A DNA stretch of 64,000 nt from Dipylidium caninum (GCA_017562135.1 QEYB01001046.1:1116001-1180000), one strand, 5' to 3'; shown: positions 1 through 12,857, counted from the first letter of the stretch. A program made the numbers and translations. The notes: generated by a model not told the origin, from the letters alone.

Positions 1-3000
1 AGCGAAAGTGAGAATAGTTCGACAGAGAAGGAGAAGTCTAAACCTATCTCCACTGCCTCTACTTTGGACAAGCCGAAATCAACGGTGGGCTCTTGGACAT
101 GTTGCACTTGCGCTCTCGTCGTGGACCCCGATGCCGACAAGTGTCCCGCATGCCAGACAGTTAAACCTGGCACCTCCACAAATGTACTGGATAAGCTTAG
201 ACCAAAGGCGGGCTCCTGGACGTGCACTGTGTGTGCCTTAGTTGTAGCCCCGGACCTTAACAAATGCCCTGCATGTCAGACATTCAAACCTGGAGCTAAG
301 CTCCCTCCGACCACAGCCCCATCTATTCGACCCACCTTTAACTTCCTCTCAACGAATACTTCGACACCGTCGAAAGTTGTGTCAACCAACGTCTTTTTAG
401 GTGATAGTGGCGGCGCTCAAAGTGTCCCGACCACTACTTTTCCGAAATTTGTTTTTGGCGGATCTGACGCCACAAAAACGGAAGCAGAAAAGTCGTTTTG
501 TTTTTCTAGTCCTAACACATCTGAGACTAAAGTCGTTGGGGCAACTACCTGCGCTTTTGGAAACTTAGACTTCAATAAGAGTCTAGAGACACCGAACATT
601 GCCTTCACTTTCAAAATGAAGCCCCCGACACCGATTAAGAGCAAGAATTCTGATGACTTCAAGGAGTTGGAGGAGGGAAAGGACACCACCACGGAGTATG
701 ATGACAACGAAGATAGTCAAGTCTCCCCTAGCGACCTCTCCCAAGTGAGCTTCAAACCCGTGGTGGACCATTTGCCTGAAAAAGTGGAGGTGCGTACGGG
801 GGAGGAGGACGAAGAGACAGTCTTTGAAGCACGTGCGAAGCTCTTCCGTTTCGATAATGGCGTTTGGAAGGAGCGAGGTCTAGGGCAACTAAAACTTCTT
901 CGATCTCCAGCCTCAGAACGAGTGCGAATGGTGATGCGAAGGGAACAGGTCCATAAGGTGTGTTGCAATCACCCCATTACCGCCGGCATGACCTTGAAAC
1001 CGATGGAATTTAGCAAAAATCCCGTGACCCCTTGGGTCTGGTGGGCCGTCGACTTTTCTGATGAGGAGTCCGGGTCCGTGGGAAAGAAGGAGATGTTCTC
1101 GGTGCGATTTAAAACTTCAGAAGAATCACAGGCCTTTCACGATGCCTTTGTGAAAGCCGCTGTTGCGCTTCGGAAGGTGAAATTCCCACCGATTTGGACG
1201 CGGATGAGAGCGAACTAGTAATTGTGGAGAGTCCGGTAAGTCGATGTGCATTAATACTGTGATTGCTGAACGAGTCGCTTATAGACGCGGAGTGAACTAG
1301 AGGATTTCGCTTAATTGTTTCGAACTTATTCTTGAAAGTTCTAACAATATAGATTTTATGGTCTGCGCACCATCCTGCATCCCACTCAGTAGTCTTTTGG
1401 GCGTCATTTGCATTATACCCTGATTCTTTACTCTCCCAAAGATTACCCTATTATACTGTGTAAACTCTGGGCCTCTCAGCATATTCCAGTACATTTCGCT
1501 GTCACTGAAAAGCAGGAAGCTATCTCCACTATCTGCCACCTTTTAATGTTTAGCATGCATGATGTATCATATGGCGTTCGTCAGTCTTAAATTTTTACGG
1601 AATTAATGCTTTGGTCAGGTCACTCCTTGTATGCCCGGAATTGTCTCCTTAGCTTACGCCGTCATTGATAGGTGTAAAGTTGTCTGTCCCCGTGTCATGT
1701 AGGTATAAACAGACTTCGTCTAACCAAATTGTGCAATTTTTCAAATGCACAATTAGTGTGGACTACCATAGTAATTAGTAGCAACTGTAATGAACTGGAA
1801 CAGGCGATGGTCCACGCTTTCCGTTAACTTTTCTGTGTAGCATCCCCTAGCAGTACCCTTTGTGATAAGTAAACGTTGAATGTCTTGCTTTGGCTAAACG
1901 TTTGCCTGAAGGCGGTTGGCCTCCACTTTGAGATAAATCCTTTTCTTTAGTTGTCCTCTGAACAAATAGCACGTGCACGGGCTCTTCAATTGCCCGACGA
2001 CTTCTACGCCTACGAGTTGAAGAAACCAGAAAACAGTAATAGGCGTTCGCAACGCGAGGAGATGACACCAGAAGAGGAGGCAGAAGAGGAAGCCTTGTTA
2101 GAAGAAGCTGTCAATCGAGGCACTTCGTCTTCCTCTTCTTCCATCGTGGTCGTTAAGAGCACGGAGTCACTGGTCATCACCACCCCACCTACTTCTCCAA
2201 CTCTCACTGCCTCTATGACAGATGCTTTGCGAGCCTGCCAGAACCCCAAGTCAGAAAAGAAAATATCTGCTGGTAAGTGTAAACCTTCAAGACTGTGTGC
2301 TTTCCCTTCGAAATCCTATTATTATTCATTTTAACTTTAGTTGAGCAGCTTGGAAGCAATGGTGTTAAGCCATTTTCAGGCGCATTTTTGGGTGGAGGTG
2401 GTGAGAATAAAAGCTTTGAAACTCTCAGTAAGGAAGCATCGACGAAACCCTCATGGTTGACTGCTTCCAAATCGCAATCCACTACGCCGTCTTGGCCAGG
2501 TGCAGGATCTGCTCTCTTTTCCAAAGCTGACAATGAAGAAAACGATGGCTCTGTCGCCGAGAGCGACCCTGACCCTCAGTTTGAGCCCATCATCCCGCTG
2601 CCAAACCTTGTTGAGGTCTGTTACGTCTCGGCTGTACTCTGCTATATCCCACTTTTTCTTTCATATTATCATTGTGTACTTTCAACTGATCGTAGACAAA
2701 GACTGGCGAAGAGGAAGAAGTATGCTTGTTCCTGAGACGGTGCAAGCTTTATAGAATGCTTGACCAACAATGGAAAGAGCGGGGAATCGGGGACATGAAG
2801 ATCCTCGTTCATCCGAAGACTCCACCTCCTGCAGATTTCCTGGACCCACGCACCGAGCTGCCCGCCCACAAAGACCTCGAGTGTGGGATCAACTACGCGC
2901 GTCTCCTGATGCGCCGTGACCAGGTGCTTAAGATCTGCACTAATCACACCATCTCTGCCGACTTGCCACAATTTAAACCGCTTACCGTTGCCAACCACGG

Positions 3001-3851
3001 CATCTGCTGGGTGGCTAAGGACTACTCAGATCATCCTGCTGGTGAAGTCATGACGTTAGGACTGAAATTCAAGGTACGGTGGGGTATTCACTAGTTTTTA
3101 AAATGTATCCACTTTACTGCTGACTTTATTTCCACTTATTTCTCAAGTCTGCAATCAAATTTTGAGGGATAAAGTCTATAAGTCAGTTCGATTTTTAAAT
3201 ACATCAGAGGTCCTGCTAACGCTTATCCCTAAAAATTGGAAATTCATTTCTTTGATGGGAAGATGACGACCGAATCTTTCTTTTTCCCTTTTGACCTTAA
3301 CGAATAGCCGTCCAAGAATTCAAGTTTGTATTTAATTGTTTCCGCTTGAAAACACAGAACATCCTACTTTTATCTATTTGTGCCACAAAATTTGCTGCAA
3401 TCTGTCGTAATTTGGGCGAGCCACATGCTGTGTTTTGTCTATGGGTTCGGATAAGAAGACTGTTGTTCCACTCTGGTAACGAGTGTGTCGACTTCGCCTT
3501 TTTTGCCAATCACTTTTAATAACGCAGTAAGGAAGACTGACTAAAGTTAGTGCTTTCTTAATTTGTAGACAGATCTGTTGAACTTTGTCACATCGTTTCA
3601 TCCTTTTTTTAGTATTACTTGCACTTCATGTTGTTTTCGCCTTTGCCTGCTATTATTAAGTCCTTTTTTCTTTGCCCCACTCGCAAAAGTTCATACTTTC
3701 CTCGTCGACTCTGCAGTTCCAGATTCCCTTCTACGTGTAATATGCTTTTCCCCTCTCTTTACCTTGATTTTTCCTTTACCTTTAGACTGAACAGGACCTC
3801 GCTCACTTTCATGCAAGTATTGCTCGTGCTCGGGAAATGCTTAAAAAGTGA
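1..3851 (+). CDS. RANBP2: RanBP2/Nup358-like nucleoporin, 3' part (zinc fingers and two Ran-binding domains)
   Basis: The gene is open at the left window edge. Inferred exons are 1-1235 (with a frame problem at 1177-1208), 1951-2272, 2341-2615, 2696-3073 and 3786-3851; all later junctions are GT-AG and phases agree. The first exon encodes two RanBP2-type zinc fingers (WTC-x2-C-x10-C-x2-C at about 91-168 and 217-285), then a low-complexity stretch with scattered FG dipeptides (VFGG, AFGN), then a Ran-binding domain (about 820-1170; FEARAKLFRF, VMRREQVHKVCCNH). A second domain (about 2710-3848; WKERGIGDMKIL, LMRRDQVLKICTNH) ends the protein at ARAREMLKK. Known role: cytoplasmic filaments of the nuclear pore, binding RanGTP during import complex disassembly. 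The protein ends right after the second domain here, without the C-terminal cyclophilin domain of the human protein. TPR and upstream regions lie outside the window. Confidence 0.88.
1177..1208 (+). other. Candidate 32-nt intron or single-base indel in RanBP2-like exon
   Basis: The frame carrying the first Ran-binding domain stops at 1216-1218, yet the next frame continues with family-like acidic sequence (SELVIVESP) up to a strong GTAAGT donor at 1236. A GT-AG segment at 1177-1208, 32 nt long, would join the two frames in phase. A one-base insertion near 1185-1190 would also explain it and would keep the acidic residues TDLDADE. The sequence alone cannot choose. Confidence 0.5.
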
Positions 3852-6800
3852 GGTTTCAAAAAATCACTTCTAGGCTTAGTGTCATTCCACTGCCACAATA
3901 ACACTGATCCTCTTCTTGCAGAAACTAAAAGAACGTGAAAGATGAGGCGTCACGAGTGTCGTCGTCTCTTTCTAACTGTTTTTATACTGTGTAATGTTAT
4001 CCTCCTGCAAATCTTATGCAATTGTGCCTCAATAATATACACTTTTATCACATTCTACGGCTTCCGTGTCCACCTTCACGAATCAACGCCTTCTCTTCGA
4101 AACGGCTTAAGTGGTCCCCTTGTTTCTGTTGCTTTACCGATGTGAGCATGGTCACCGAAACTGCCGGTCAGTTGAACCAGCATTTAGACTTATTCTAGGG
4201 TCGGTAATTTGACATGATGAGGTGATCGTGCATTGCAATGATCTAGCGTCGTATCTGTTAATTGAAGTGTGTGTGCACCCAGACTCAATGGGCGGCGCGG
4301 AACCCCCACCCGAGGGCGGTGGCACCGGTCTTGCGACGCGAAGACTCCGTGGGTGTCCCGAATGCTTATTAGTTTTAACCACCTATTTGCGATTTTGGGT
4401 CGGTAAAAGTTATCCTTAGCAGCCATTCAATGAAACTCCGACTAACTGGGTGAGTTGGCTGTGACCAGGTACACCGGCTCGAAGTAGAGCTGAGCGGAGT
4501 AAGTTCGTGGTGGGTGGGTGGGTCACTCGCTCCAATCCCACTTCAACCTACTCTTTCCTCACCTAAGATGTCGACGATGAATGAGCCAACGCCTTCTGTG
4601 GTGTTTCATGAGCGTCAGCACCTTAAGCAGAGTCAGTTCTGCTTTGGGGCAATAGCGGGGCGAGTCGAGCCTCCCACCCCGTTTCGAGCCCAGCACCTCT
4701 AATCATTCGCCTTACCGGACCAAAACTGAATATCCCAGCTATCCTGAGGAAGACTTCAGAGGGAACCAGCTACTAGACGGTTTCCAGTCTTTCGCCCCTA
4801 TCCTCACGTTTGACGACCGATTTGCACGTCAGAACCGCCACGGTCCTGCACCAGAGCTTCCTCCGGCGTCAACCTACGCAGGCATAGTTCACCATCTCTC
4901 GGCTCTCACCATGTGTGCTCATGTCGGCGCGCTTCACATAAATCCGCCTGAGCTATAAAAACTTTCCCGACCACAATTTTTTGAGGATGTTATTTTCAAC
5001 ACCCCTACTGAGTTACTTTTTATGTTAACGACCGTGTGTTAAATGGAGCGAGTAACGAGATATCGGACCTTGGTCTCTCTCTCTCTCCTAAATTATGGAG
5101 GAACTTAACTGTCCGGCTGGGAAATAGGACAATAAAATGAAGTGAACCGAGAAATGGGCGACAATCCTATCTTTTGTCCAGTGGGGGAGGGGGGGACTTT
5201 GATCTCCGAGGACTTGGCTGACCCGAGACTTCCAAAACAAAGGGACACTTTATAATTACAATGTTGGCCGAGATTTGGATGGGCACGCCACGCCGAAGAC
5301 CGAACATTCGCCGCTTGTCTCTTGTGCGACGCGACGACCACAGCGTTTCTGCACAGCACATTTGACCTTAAAAGATGAGCCCAGGTGGCCTGGAAAAGTG
5401 CATTGCAGACAAGCACTAAAATAGAATGGTGAAACAACGTGGCTGCTCCGACGGCCAATTCTGTCTTGAGTAAACATGGTCTCTTTAATTCAAGTCAAAA
5501 AAGTAAAGGCGCGTATGCCTTTATGAGATTGAATTCGCGACCTTCGAGTTGGAATTAGTCACGAAACTGGAAAGTGATCTCCATTCAGGCGTGGCGTCTT
5601 ACTCGAAGGCCATGCAAAACAGAAACACTGGCGTCGAGACCTTTGAGCGCCAATTACCCGGAGGCTTGTTTAACATTGACACTCAGATGTCAAATCAAAT
5701 TGAAGCTCACACGACTTCTCCTCCATTAAGTTGCGTCAAGATCGCCCACAGACCCACATGTGTGTAATCATCAGGAGTTCAGTCGTTTACCACTCTACCA
5801 CAAGTCTTTTCTCCAGTCGCCGGATGATCTTGTTGGTCCACCGATTTTCCCCATGAAACGGACCCACGGCAATCAGTTTGCCGTAAGGGTCCGCGCGACC
5901 AAAATGGATGTGACAAACGCATCAAAAACCGTACACATTTGTCAAGCCGGACCCTGTCCGCGGAGAGAAGTAGGCTGATCCCGAAAGCGCGCGAATGGGG
6001 AGAGAAACTCGAACGTGAGTAGAATAAGTGACGGAGAAAGGACAATTCGACTCGCATGTGTCGACCGCACGAAGTGACGCTGCTGCGGATGGTCGGACGA
6101 CCGCAAGGGCGAGTGCGCATCCTCCTTGGCGCCTTCGCAATACACAATTGCCGCCGCTTTCGCACCAAACCATCACTTGTGACGAAAAGTGGAGCTCGTA
6201 TGATAGCTGAGAGCGAGCAAGCAAATGGGGAGATCAGAATGCAGCCGCAAAACACTCCCATGGTGGAATGTCCACGCAGCGATCATCCACTATTCCATTC
6301 TATAATACAACCAGGCGAAACCATAACAGCGGTGGAGTCCGATTGCCGGTCATAAAATTGATGCGCTTGTGAGGAAAAACAACCAGCATTGCCGCATGAT
6401 GGTAACACATGCCGATCCAATAGAAATTCACTTATTTTTGGCAAATTAAGCAACTTCTCAGCGATACGACACTTTATCGCATACTTTGAATTATGGATTT
6501 TTTGAAGAGGAAAAAGTACAACAACCCAAGTGTTATCATAGAGATGAATAGTTCATTGACTAGAAGAATAAATAATTTTCTCCAAAAAATCATACACAAC
6601 TGGCTCAGCCGTTGGCAGAAAATCGTAGATGCCAATGGAGGTTATTTCAATTAAATATAACAAATAATGTGAAGAATTGCGCCTTTTCTTTCTGCCCATA
6701 CTCAACGTCCGTTTCATAGTTTTCAAACCAATAAATAGAGAAAATAGCAACGTCGTATTAATGAGAGGAGAGGTAAGGAAGTAGGCCGGATATAATTCAT

Positions 6801-6905
6801 TTTCCATTTAAACTAGAAAGGAAATAATAATAACAATCGAGGGATAAAAGGAGTGTGTTTCACAAATATATTACCCAAGTGCCCACGTTCACAGCAAAAG
6901 AGTGG
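3852..6905. other. No recognisable gene
   Basis: This interval separates the 3' ends of the convergent RanBP2-like and PPCS genes. It contains several overlapping open frames on both strands around 5.1-6.3 kb, including a 160-codon minus-strand frame at 6261-5779. None has domain-like composition, a good splice context or a family I recognise. GC-rich stretches near 4.28-4.36 kb and 4.5-4.7 kb look like old dispersed repeats, but no second copy is visible in the window. Confidence 0.6.
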
Positions 6906-6911
6906 TTTATT
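6906..6911 (-). terminator. AATAAA polyadenylation hexamer overlapping the PPCS stop codon
   Basis: On the minus strand the TAA stop (6909-6907) sits inside an AATAAA hexamer (6911-6906). If it is used, the 3' UTR would be only about 15-30 nt. No other clear AATAAA lies close downstream. Confidence 0.45.
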
Positions 6912-9900
6912 TAAGTAAAGTCAAAAATTTAGTGTGCAGTTGAGCAATCCGATGGGTGAGGACGTCTTCCAGTTCTGAGGAGGGACACTGCGTCACGGTG
7001 AGGTGTTCGAGGGACGAGTCGGTGTCATCGGAGAACTCGTCCAACCTGTGGATGAGCCATGCCTCTTGTTTACGCGTCTGCAAAAGGTTTGCGATCACTG
7101 CATGTGTCCGGTGCCGCTTCAGCATCGCTTTAGCTCTGTCCAAAACGAGAGAAGGGTCGGTCTCTAACTGTGAAGCGAGAAAAAAAAATTAGCATTGCCT
7201 CATTGACATGAAAGTGTGAGCGTGAGAGGCAGAATATTTCTTGTGCCTGAACGGCAAATACTCGTGGTCTCTGCTCGCTGGCGCCAATTTCTCTCAATTT
7301 ACCCCTCATAGAAATAAAAGGCAAGGTAGGCGATAACTTTAGGGCCAGTAGAAAATACGTCCATTATCGGATACATTTTTTTAGATCTAAGGAGTCTGCT
7401 AGCATTACCTCCTTCGACAAAACAAGTAATTTATCACCAAGTGATAGAGGACGCACCGCGTAGCTGACACCACTAGCGGATACGCCCAATGTCTGATGAA
7501 ATCCGAAAAAGCCTATTAAGATACTTATAAGTAAGAAACTAGTTTTTTCAACGTCTCTCTTCTCGTGGTGGCGGGTACGCACAAAAAGCACTTTAAATCC
7601 TGGATGTAGGGAACTAAATTTTTCCCTTTACCAATTTCGAGGGTAAAGTGCTATTCCACGACTGTGGACGAAGACAACGCTGCAAGGAGATAGAATAACC
7701 TGAACGAAATAATTTTGAGTCATACAGAGTCTTCTGGTGGTATGGGCAAAACTCGACATTCCTCAAAACAGGCTGTCAATTGCACAGCCTGGGGAGACCA
7801 GCGTTGCCCACCTCCCCGACTAGCAGTTGCCGAGCGAAGTTGACCGACCCACGCACAACGCCTGCGCCGGCCACTCCACTAGCACTCGGGACGGCACACG
7901 TGTGTCTCTCCTGCTAATCTGTGGATTACTGTGCCGCGACTAACTTCCATCTCCCAAATGCGCATGGTAGACTCGCGTCCAGTGCAAAGGTCCCCCGAAA
8001 ATCTGACCAAATGACAATAAATTTAGGGGAAAAAATGTACAGTTCATAATAGGAAAGCTAACGTCGCCACGTCAGCAGTTGAATAGTAGAAAGATGAGCA
8101 AAATCGAGGCGTCTGATACAGATGCACTACGGGACGAAGGGCATTTTGTCGATGTTAGCGCGAAAAGAGCTCGCTTCATTGGCGGTTCATCGTGTGGGCC
8201 ACATGAAATAAACAAGACACACCCACAAGTAATATCAACTGTACGGTCTCCGGTGGTGACAGCAAATAATATTCACAAGTGATCATTTAGATCTTGCGGT
8301 GTTCGTGTCTGAACAAGCAAAACACGAGGAGAACTTTAAAAAGTCAGAAAATCTGTGCAAGCAGATCATTTGTGGGAAGTCTAAAACCATTGAATGGATA
8401 AAAGCAAAGAAGCGACTATAATGGGAGCGGTCGTCCCACTTCATGAGTGAAACTACTCAGTCGAGCTTACCATCGCCGAAATGCAACGAGTCGCAGACGA
8501 TCGATTGACACGCGCAAGCATTCCACAAAGAGGTCCGACTTAGACCTTGCGAGAAACATTTAACTTCCCTGGCATTGAAAGCGTTTCGAATTTATCACTT
8601 TCAACATCAGCCCGTCTTGATAGGAGTCTGGTTAACTAATTGTTTAAAAATGAGGTGGTTTTATATGCTATTAAAAAGAACAAAAAAGAGGAGAAGCGGG
8701 TATTAATAACTTGGGAAATGATAATACTCGACGTGGAAACGTGAGCGCGATCTTAATGGCCACATAAATTGTTCTCTTAGCTATAAATACCAGACTATAA
8801 GTGGTTGACCAACCTTGAAAGAAACTATCATCGTGGAGGGGGCCCACTTCATTGAGATGAGTTCCAGAACTTTGGGAACTGGTGAGAGACGAATGGTCAG
8901 AGAACCATCAGAATTGCACTGGAAGCTCTCGCTTTCCTCGCCCTCGAAAGTCAGACCCGCGCGAAGTTTGTGACGGGGTAGATGTTTGCGCGGAATGTAG
9001 AAATCGGAGACAGCTGCGGCGAGGTAAAGTAGTGAGCCTTGGCTGCAAAACCCCTTCTTCTCAGTGAACAAGTGGCATAACCAACGAAGCTTCACTAGGA
9101 ACTCTTCAACTGTCAAGAAGTCAAGTAACAATAGACGTTCGCCTAAAGTAAAGAGACGCCTAGATGAACCAGATGGCTCTGGGCAAAATATACATTGACA
9201 CAAGTGGACTCACGGAATTCAGCGTAGCTACGCACCACATCGTTGATGCGTTGGGCGAACGCGGAGTTGAGTTGGGGCATCTGATGAAGCGGAGACGTGC
9301 TCAGATCGAGCCAAGTGTCAAGGCTGGGAACACAGCCCGCAGGAGGGCAACAGCGGTTGGTAAAGGGGATTAGGGAGTTACGACGGTATAAAAATACCAC
9401 CGCGTAGCCCAACTTCAAGAAGTATTCTGCACTAATTGCACCTCTGGAACCCGTGCTATTGTGGAAAGAAGGAATAAAAACCGGCTTAATTCAAATAGCC
9501 TTCTGCCAACTGTCATATTCGTGTTGGAACGCATACGTCATGGGACAATAGGAGATTAATACCACTGAAAAAAGAAAAAAAAGTTTATGATAAACAAAAC
9601 CGTACTACAAACACAAATTTTAGCAGTGAGATGTTTTTCTTCTCCCCCACACTACAACTGTCTACGGATAGAGCAGGAATACAGAAAATCGCTCGACAAC
9701 TGAGAGAACGTGGGGTTTCCTCCTAAATTCCGCTTATTTTTGAAATTAATTTTAGACATCACTGTACTCATTTGACATTAAAGGAATATGTACGAAGAAA
9801 GGCATCTTAACAGTGGGATTTCCGACAACGGAGACCCCACGGAGTGAGGTGAGAACATCGGAGTCACGTTGATGCAGCGGTAGCGTAACGTAGCGTTACG

Positions 9901-11632
9901 TTGACATGTGAGAGATGTCATTTGATGCTTCCAATTATCTATTACGGTGAAAGGAGGCATCACACATGCACAACACAGATGACGAGTGTAGTAGTGCGGT
10001 TGGGTTTTAACAACTTACTCCCTAGATGACGCACAGTTTACCTCTCAGTTTCACATTGGGTCTAGGTTGCAAATTATTTACTGAGAATGATTTGTGAGGA
10101 GGAGAAACACTACCCTACGGATAAGAAGAAAAGGGGGACAGAGAGCGTCCGTTGTGAAAAGACTTAATGTTTTGTCCGTAATAATTTACGAAAAGACATT
10201 TGCGCTGGACGCAAGTCTCCCATGTGCATTTTGGAGACGAGAGACACACGTGTGCCGTCCCGAGTGCTAGTGGAGTGGCCGGCGCAGGCGTTGTGCGTGG
10301 GTCGGTCAACTTCGCTCGGCCACTGCTAGTCGGGGAGGTGGGCAACGCTGGTCTCCCCAGGCTGTGCAATTGACAGCGCGTTCTGAGGAATGTCGAGTCT
10401 TGTCAACAAACACCCACCAGTGTTTGCTCATACCACCAGAATACGCTGTGCTTCACTTCTACGATTGTGCTACGTTCCATCGTGAAAGAGCGTTAAGAAA
10501 CTCGAATGCTGTGAGCATTTCAAGTACAACAAACCCAAGTGTCCCCTGACGGCACAGTTTATGACCATTCGTCTAATGGACAGAAGTCTCAACTGTGAAT
10601 TCTTGGTAGTTGTGCAGACTCTCGCATGAATAAACAAATAATAGGACATTAATTCCTTTAGTACAGGAATCACAAACAACAAAAAATTTCTACTTTCACT
10701 GCCTGATTTTGTTCTTGGTTATTTTAGCTGTGTTGATAATGACACGTGAAAAATTGTAAAAATTTTAGAAAGTTTAACGAAAATTATTCTAATTTATATC
10801 CTCCAACCTAATTAACTTCAGGATTTCCGGGAAATCCCAAAACCATGGCTCAATTTAATAAGTCTGTTTTGAGTTAAGCCGTTCCATATGTCAGTAGTTT
10901 AAAGAAATAGAAATCAAAAATGTAATGGTCCTTGTTAGTGGGCGTGGTTGTCTTGTTCGCCTTTCAAAAAAAATCCTGAGTCCATGACAAACAAGAGTGG
11001 AAAGTAAAGTACTTACTTCCTACCCATGAAAAGTTAAACTCTTTATGAGAAGCGCCTATTGTGGATTTATAAACGTTGTCGAGGCACACTGGATGCGAGT
11101 TTTATACTTCCCATATTTATTAGATGACATTTGGACCATGACATGACCCTTGACCACCCTACAGAACGCAAAAATGCACAATAATGCACACCGTGGTCAC
11201 CCTAAGCACTTTCCACAATTGTGTTAATAATTACCCACCCCTTACGTGTGATAAGATCAGTTTCGAACCCGAATAGGGTGAAATATTTGAGAGAATTGGA
11301 GAACTAACCAGGTTCAAGCTTCAAGGAACACGAGAAAGGCAGAATAAAGCAGTGTTCCCTGGAGAGCGTTTAGAAACTGATAATTGGACCTCAAATCAAG
11401 CCAATGCGCGAAATTCAACAAGACCCACCTAAAATTGTCTATGAAACGAACGGTATTCATTTCTAGGGGGGGCGGTCGTTCCCCCCGAGGTGATGCAAAC
11501 GATGCGAAGAGTAGGCCCAAATTTCTTCACAAAATCGTGCGCCCGTTGCGTAAAGTCTAACCACTCTTTCGTAGAACTGTAGACTGTTGTCTCCTCCTCC
11601 ATCCACGTCTCGACCGAAGCCAGTGAATCCAT
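6907..11632 (-). CDS. PPCS: Phosphopantothenate-cysteine ligase, coenzyme A biosynthesis
   Basis: Exons on the minus strand are 11632-11429, 9455-9214, 9142-8814 and 7167-6907. Introns are 1973, 71 and 1646 nt, all GT-AG, and phases match once one surplus base is allowed in exon 1. Predicted length is about 344 residues against 311 in human. The enzyme joins cysteine to 4'-phosphopantothenate using a nucleotide triphosphate, the second step of CoA synthesis in the cytosol. Family signatures in order: [11 protein letters not shown] and NTVRFIDNF spliced to [13 protein letters not shown] (substrate and nucleotide site), YAVVFLYRR, the highly conserved [12 protein letters not shown], then VSFK spliced to [12 protein letters not shown] and ANLLQTRKQ at the C terminus. 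The start at 11632 is the in-frame ATG just before [10 protein letters not shown]. Exon 1 has a one-base break in a seven-base homopolymer within the SGGT motif region. Introns 1 and 3 carry inverted copies of one repeat. Confidence 0.9.
7732..7998 (+). repeat. Dispersed repeat, copy in PPCS intron 3 (inverted partner at 10190-10442)
   Basis: The core 7772-7910 matches the reverse complement of 10239-10377 over about 139 nt, with one mismatch by eye. Weaker similarity continues on both sides, from about 7732 and to about 7998, with indels. It is GC-rich compared with the surrounding intron. It has no coding potential that I recognise and could be a SINE-like or MITE-like element; its ends are not defined. 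Confidence 0.8.
10190..10442 (-). repeat. Dispersed repeat, inverted copy in PPCS intron 1
   Basis: This is the reverse-complement partner of the repeat at 7732-7998. The 10239-10377 core is nearly identical to it and the flanks are more diverged. The two copies bracket PPCS exons 2 and 3. Confidence 0.8.
11466..11472 (-). other. Homopolymer frameshift in PPCS exon 1
   Basis: The plus strand has seven consecutive G. On the minus strand the conserved [14 protein letters not shown] reading needs six C here; with seven, the frame breaks. The rest of the gene is intact and well conserved, so a sequencing or assembly length error is more likely than a pseudogene, though a real allele is possible. 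Confidence 0.75.
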
Positions 11633-12857
11633 TGGAATCTGGAAAGATGCGAAACACACCTTGTCTCATGCTACCGTTTAAATAACATCGCCTCACATAC
11701 GCACCCTCGTTCCCTGGTTCCCCAAACAGGACCGGAAACAGCCATCTAATGGGAAATAAGTAAAAAAACATGCATTTTTAATTTGCGTAGTGCCACTGCT
11801 TCCGAATTCGAACATCTCACAGTTTAAAGCGTCCCCTCTACGAAATATCATGGACGATCTTATAAAAATTTGAACCTCATCTACATATGTGAACCGTTTG
11901 AAGCTAAAATTGATTATACGAAATTTACAAAGTTGTACATCTGTATTTGGACTATTATCGTGAAGTAGGGATTTTTGTTCACAGCGTAGCAAATTGGGAA
12001 ATCAAGATTTCGTGCACCCAGTAGATGCTAAGCCCACATGGCGAATCATAGAATTGACATCATGGGGTTACAAAATCCAGCGCAAACACCGCTAAATAAT
12101 AAACATTTGCAACGGGGAGAAAATTACGACAATTACCTCAGTGTGAACACTGGTATCTGCTTTCCGAACTGCATTAATTGTCGTTAAATAAAAGGGAGCA
12201 GGTAGATTTTTTGGTAATATGAAAAGTCTTAGAGGGAAACTGTAAAGTAACCAACTCAAAACTGAGTTAGAGAAAAAATAAAAAGGGGTCAGGACCCAAC
12301 AAATTCTTTGTACAAAGTAAGAATTTTATCCTACTATGGAGCATCAATACAACCATGAAAATATAGACGCACAGCAAATTCGGAAGAAATAGCCGGTATG
12401 AGTAATGGTAGTAAAATTAAAGCAAAGCCGTAATATATGTTTAGATAAGTTACGTTTTGGAAGTTCAGACCAGTACACACATCCAGATAGGTGCACTAAA
12501 CAACTATAAAACACAAAGGATTTGCATGAAACATATTATGCGATGGACATGAAAAGAACGGGAGGACAAGAAGGACCAAACCTCCACAGATAGTTCATAC
12601 AGACCACTGGAAAGTGTAACAGAGTCGGAACCAATGCGGGGTAATGGCAAGCACCCAAAACCTTTATTGCATTTTACGGATATCGTACAAGGACGGAGAG
12701 ATGTAGACGGATAAGGAAATGGGAGGAGGGGAAGGAATCGCATAATACAAAAAATTACAAGTATGCACAGCATCTGAAGATACAGTGAGAAACAAAAGTG
12801 AATAAAGTGTTATTTATGCATATATACCAGTTATATTTACATAAACAAGAAGGGTAT
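11633..12857. other. No recognisable gene between PPCS and BICRA-like
   Basis: Both flanking genes run leftward, so this stretch should hold the PPCS promoter and 5' UTR and the BICRA-like 3' UTR. Short open frames on the minus strand (11992-11693, 12773-12504) show no family resemblance. Confidence 0.5.

Noticed and set aside
5779..6261. 160-codon minus-strand frame and overlapping plus-strand frames near 6 kb
   Set aside because: Open on several frames at once in a GC-rich patch, Arg/Ser-rich with no domain pattern and no splice or start context. Most likely chance.
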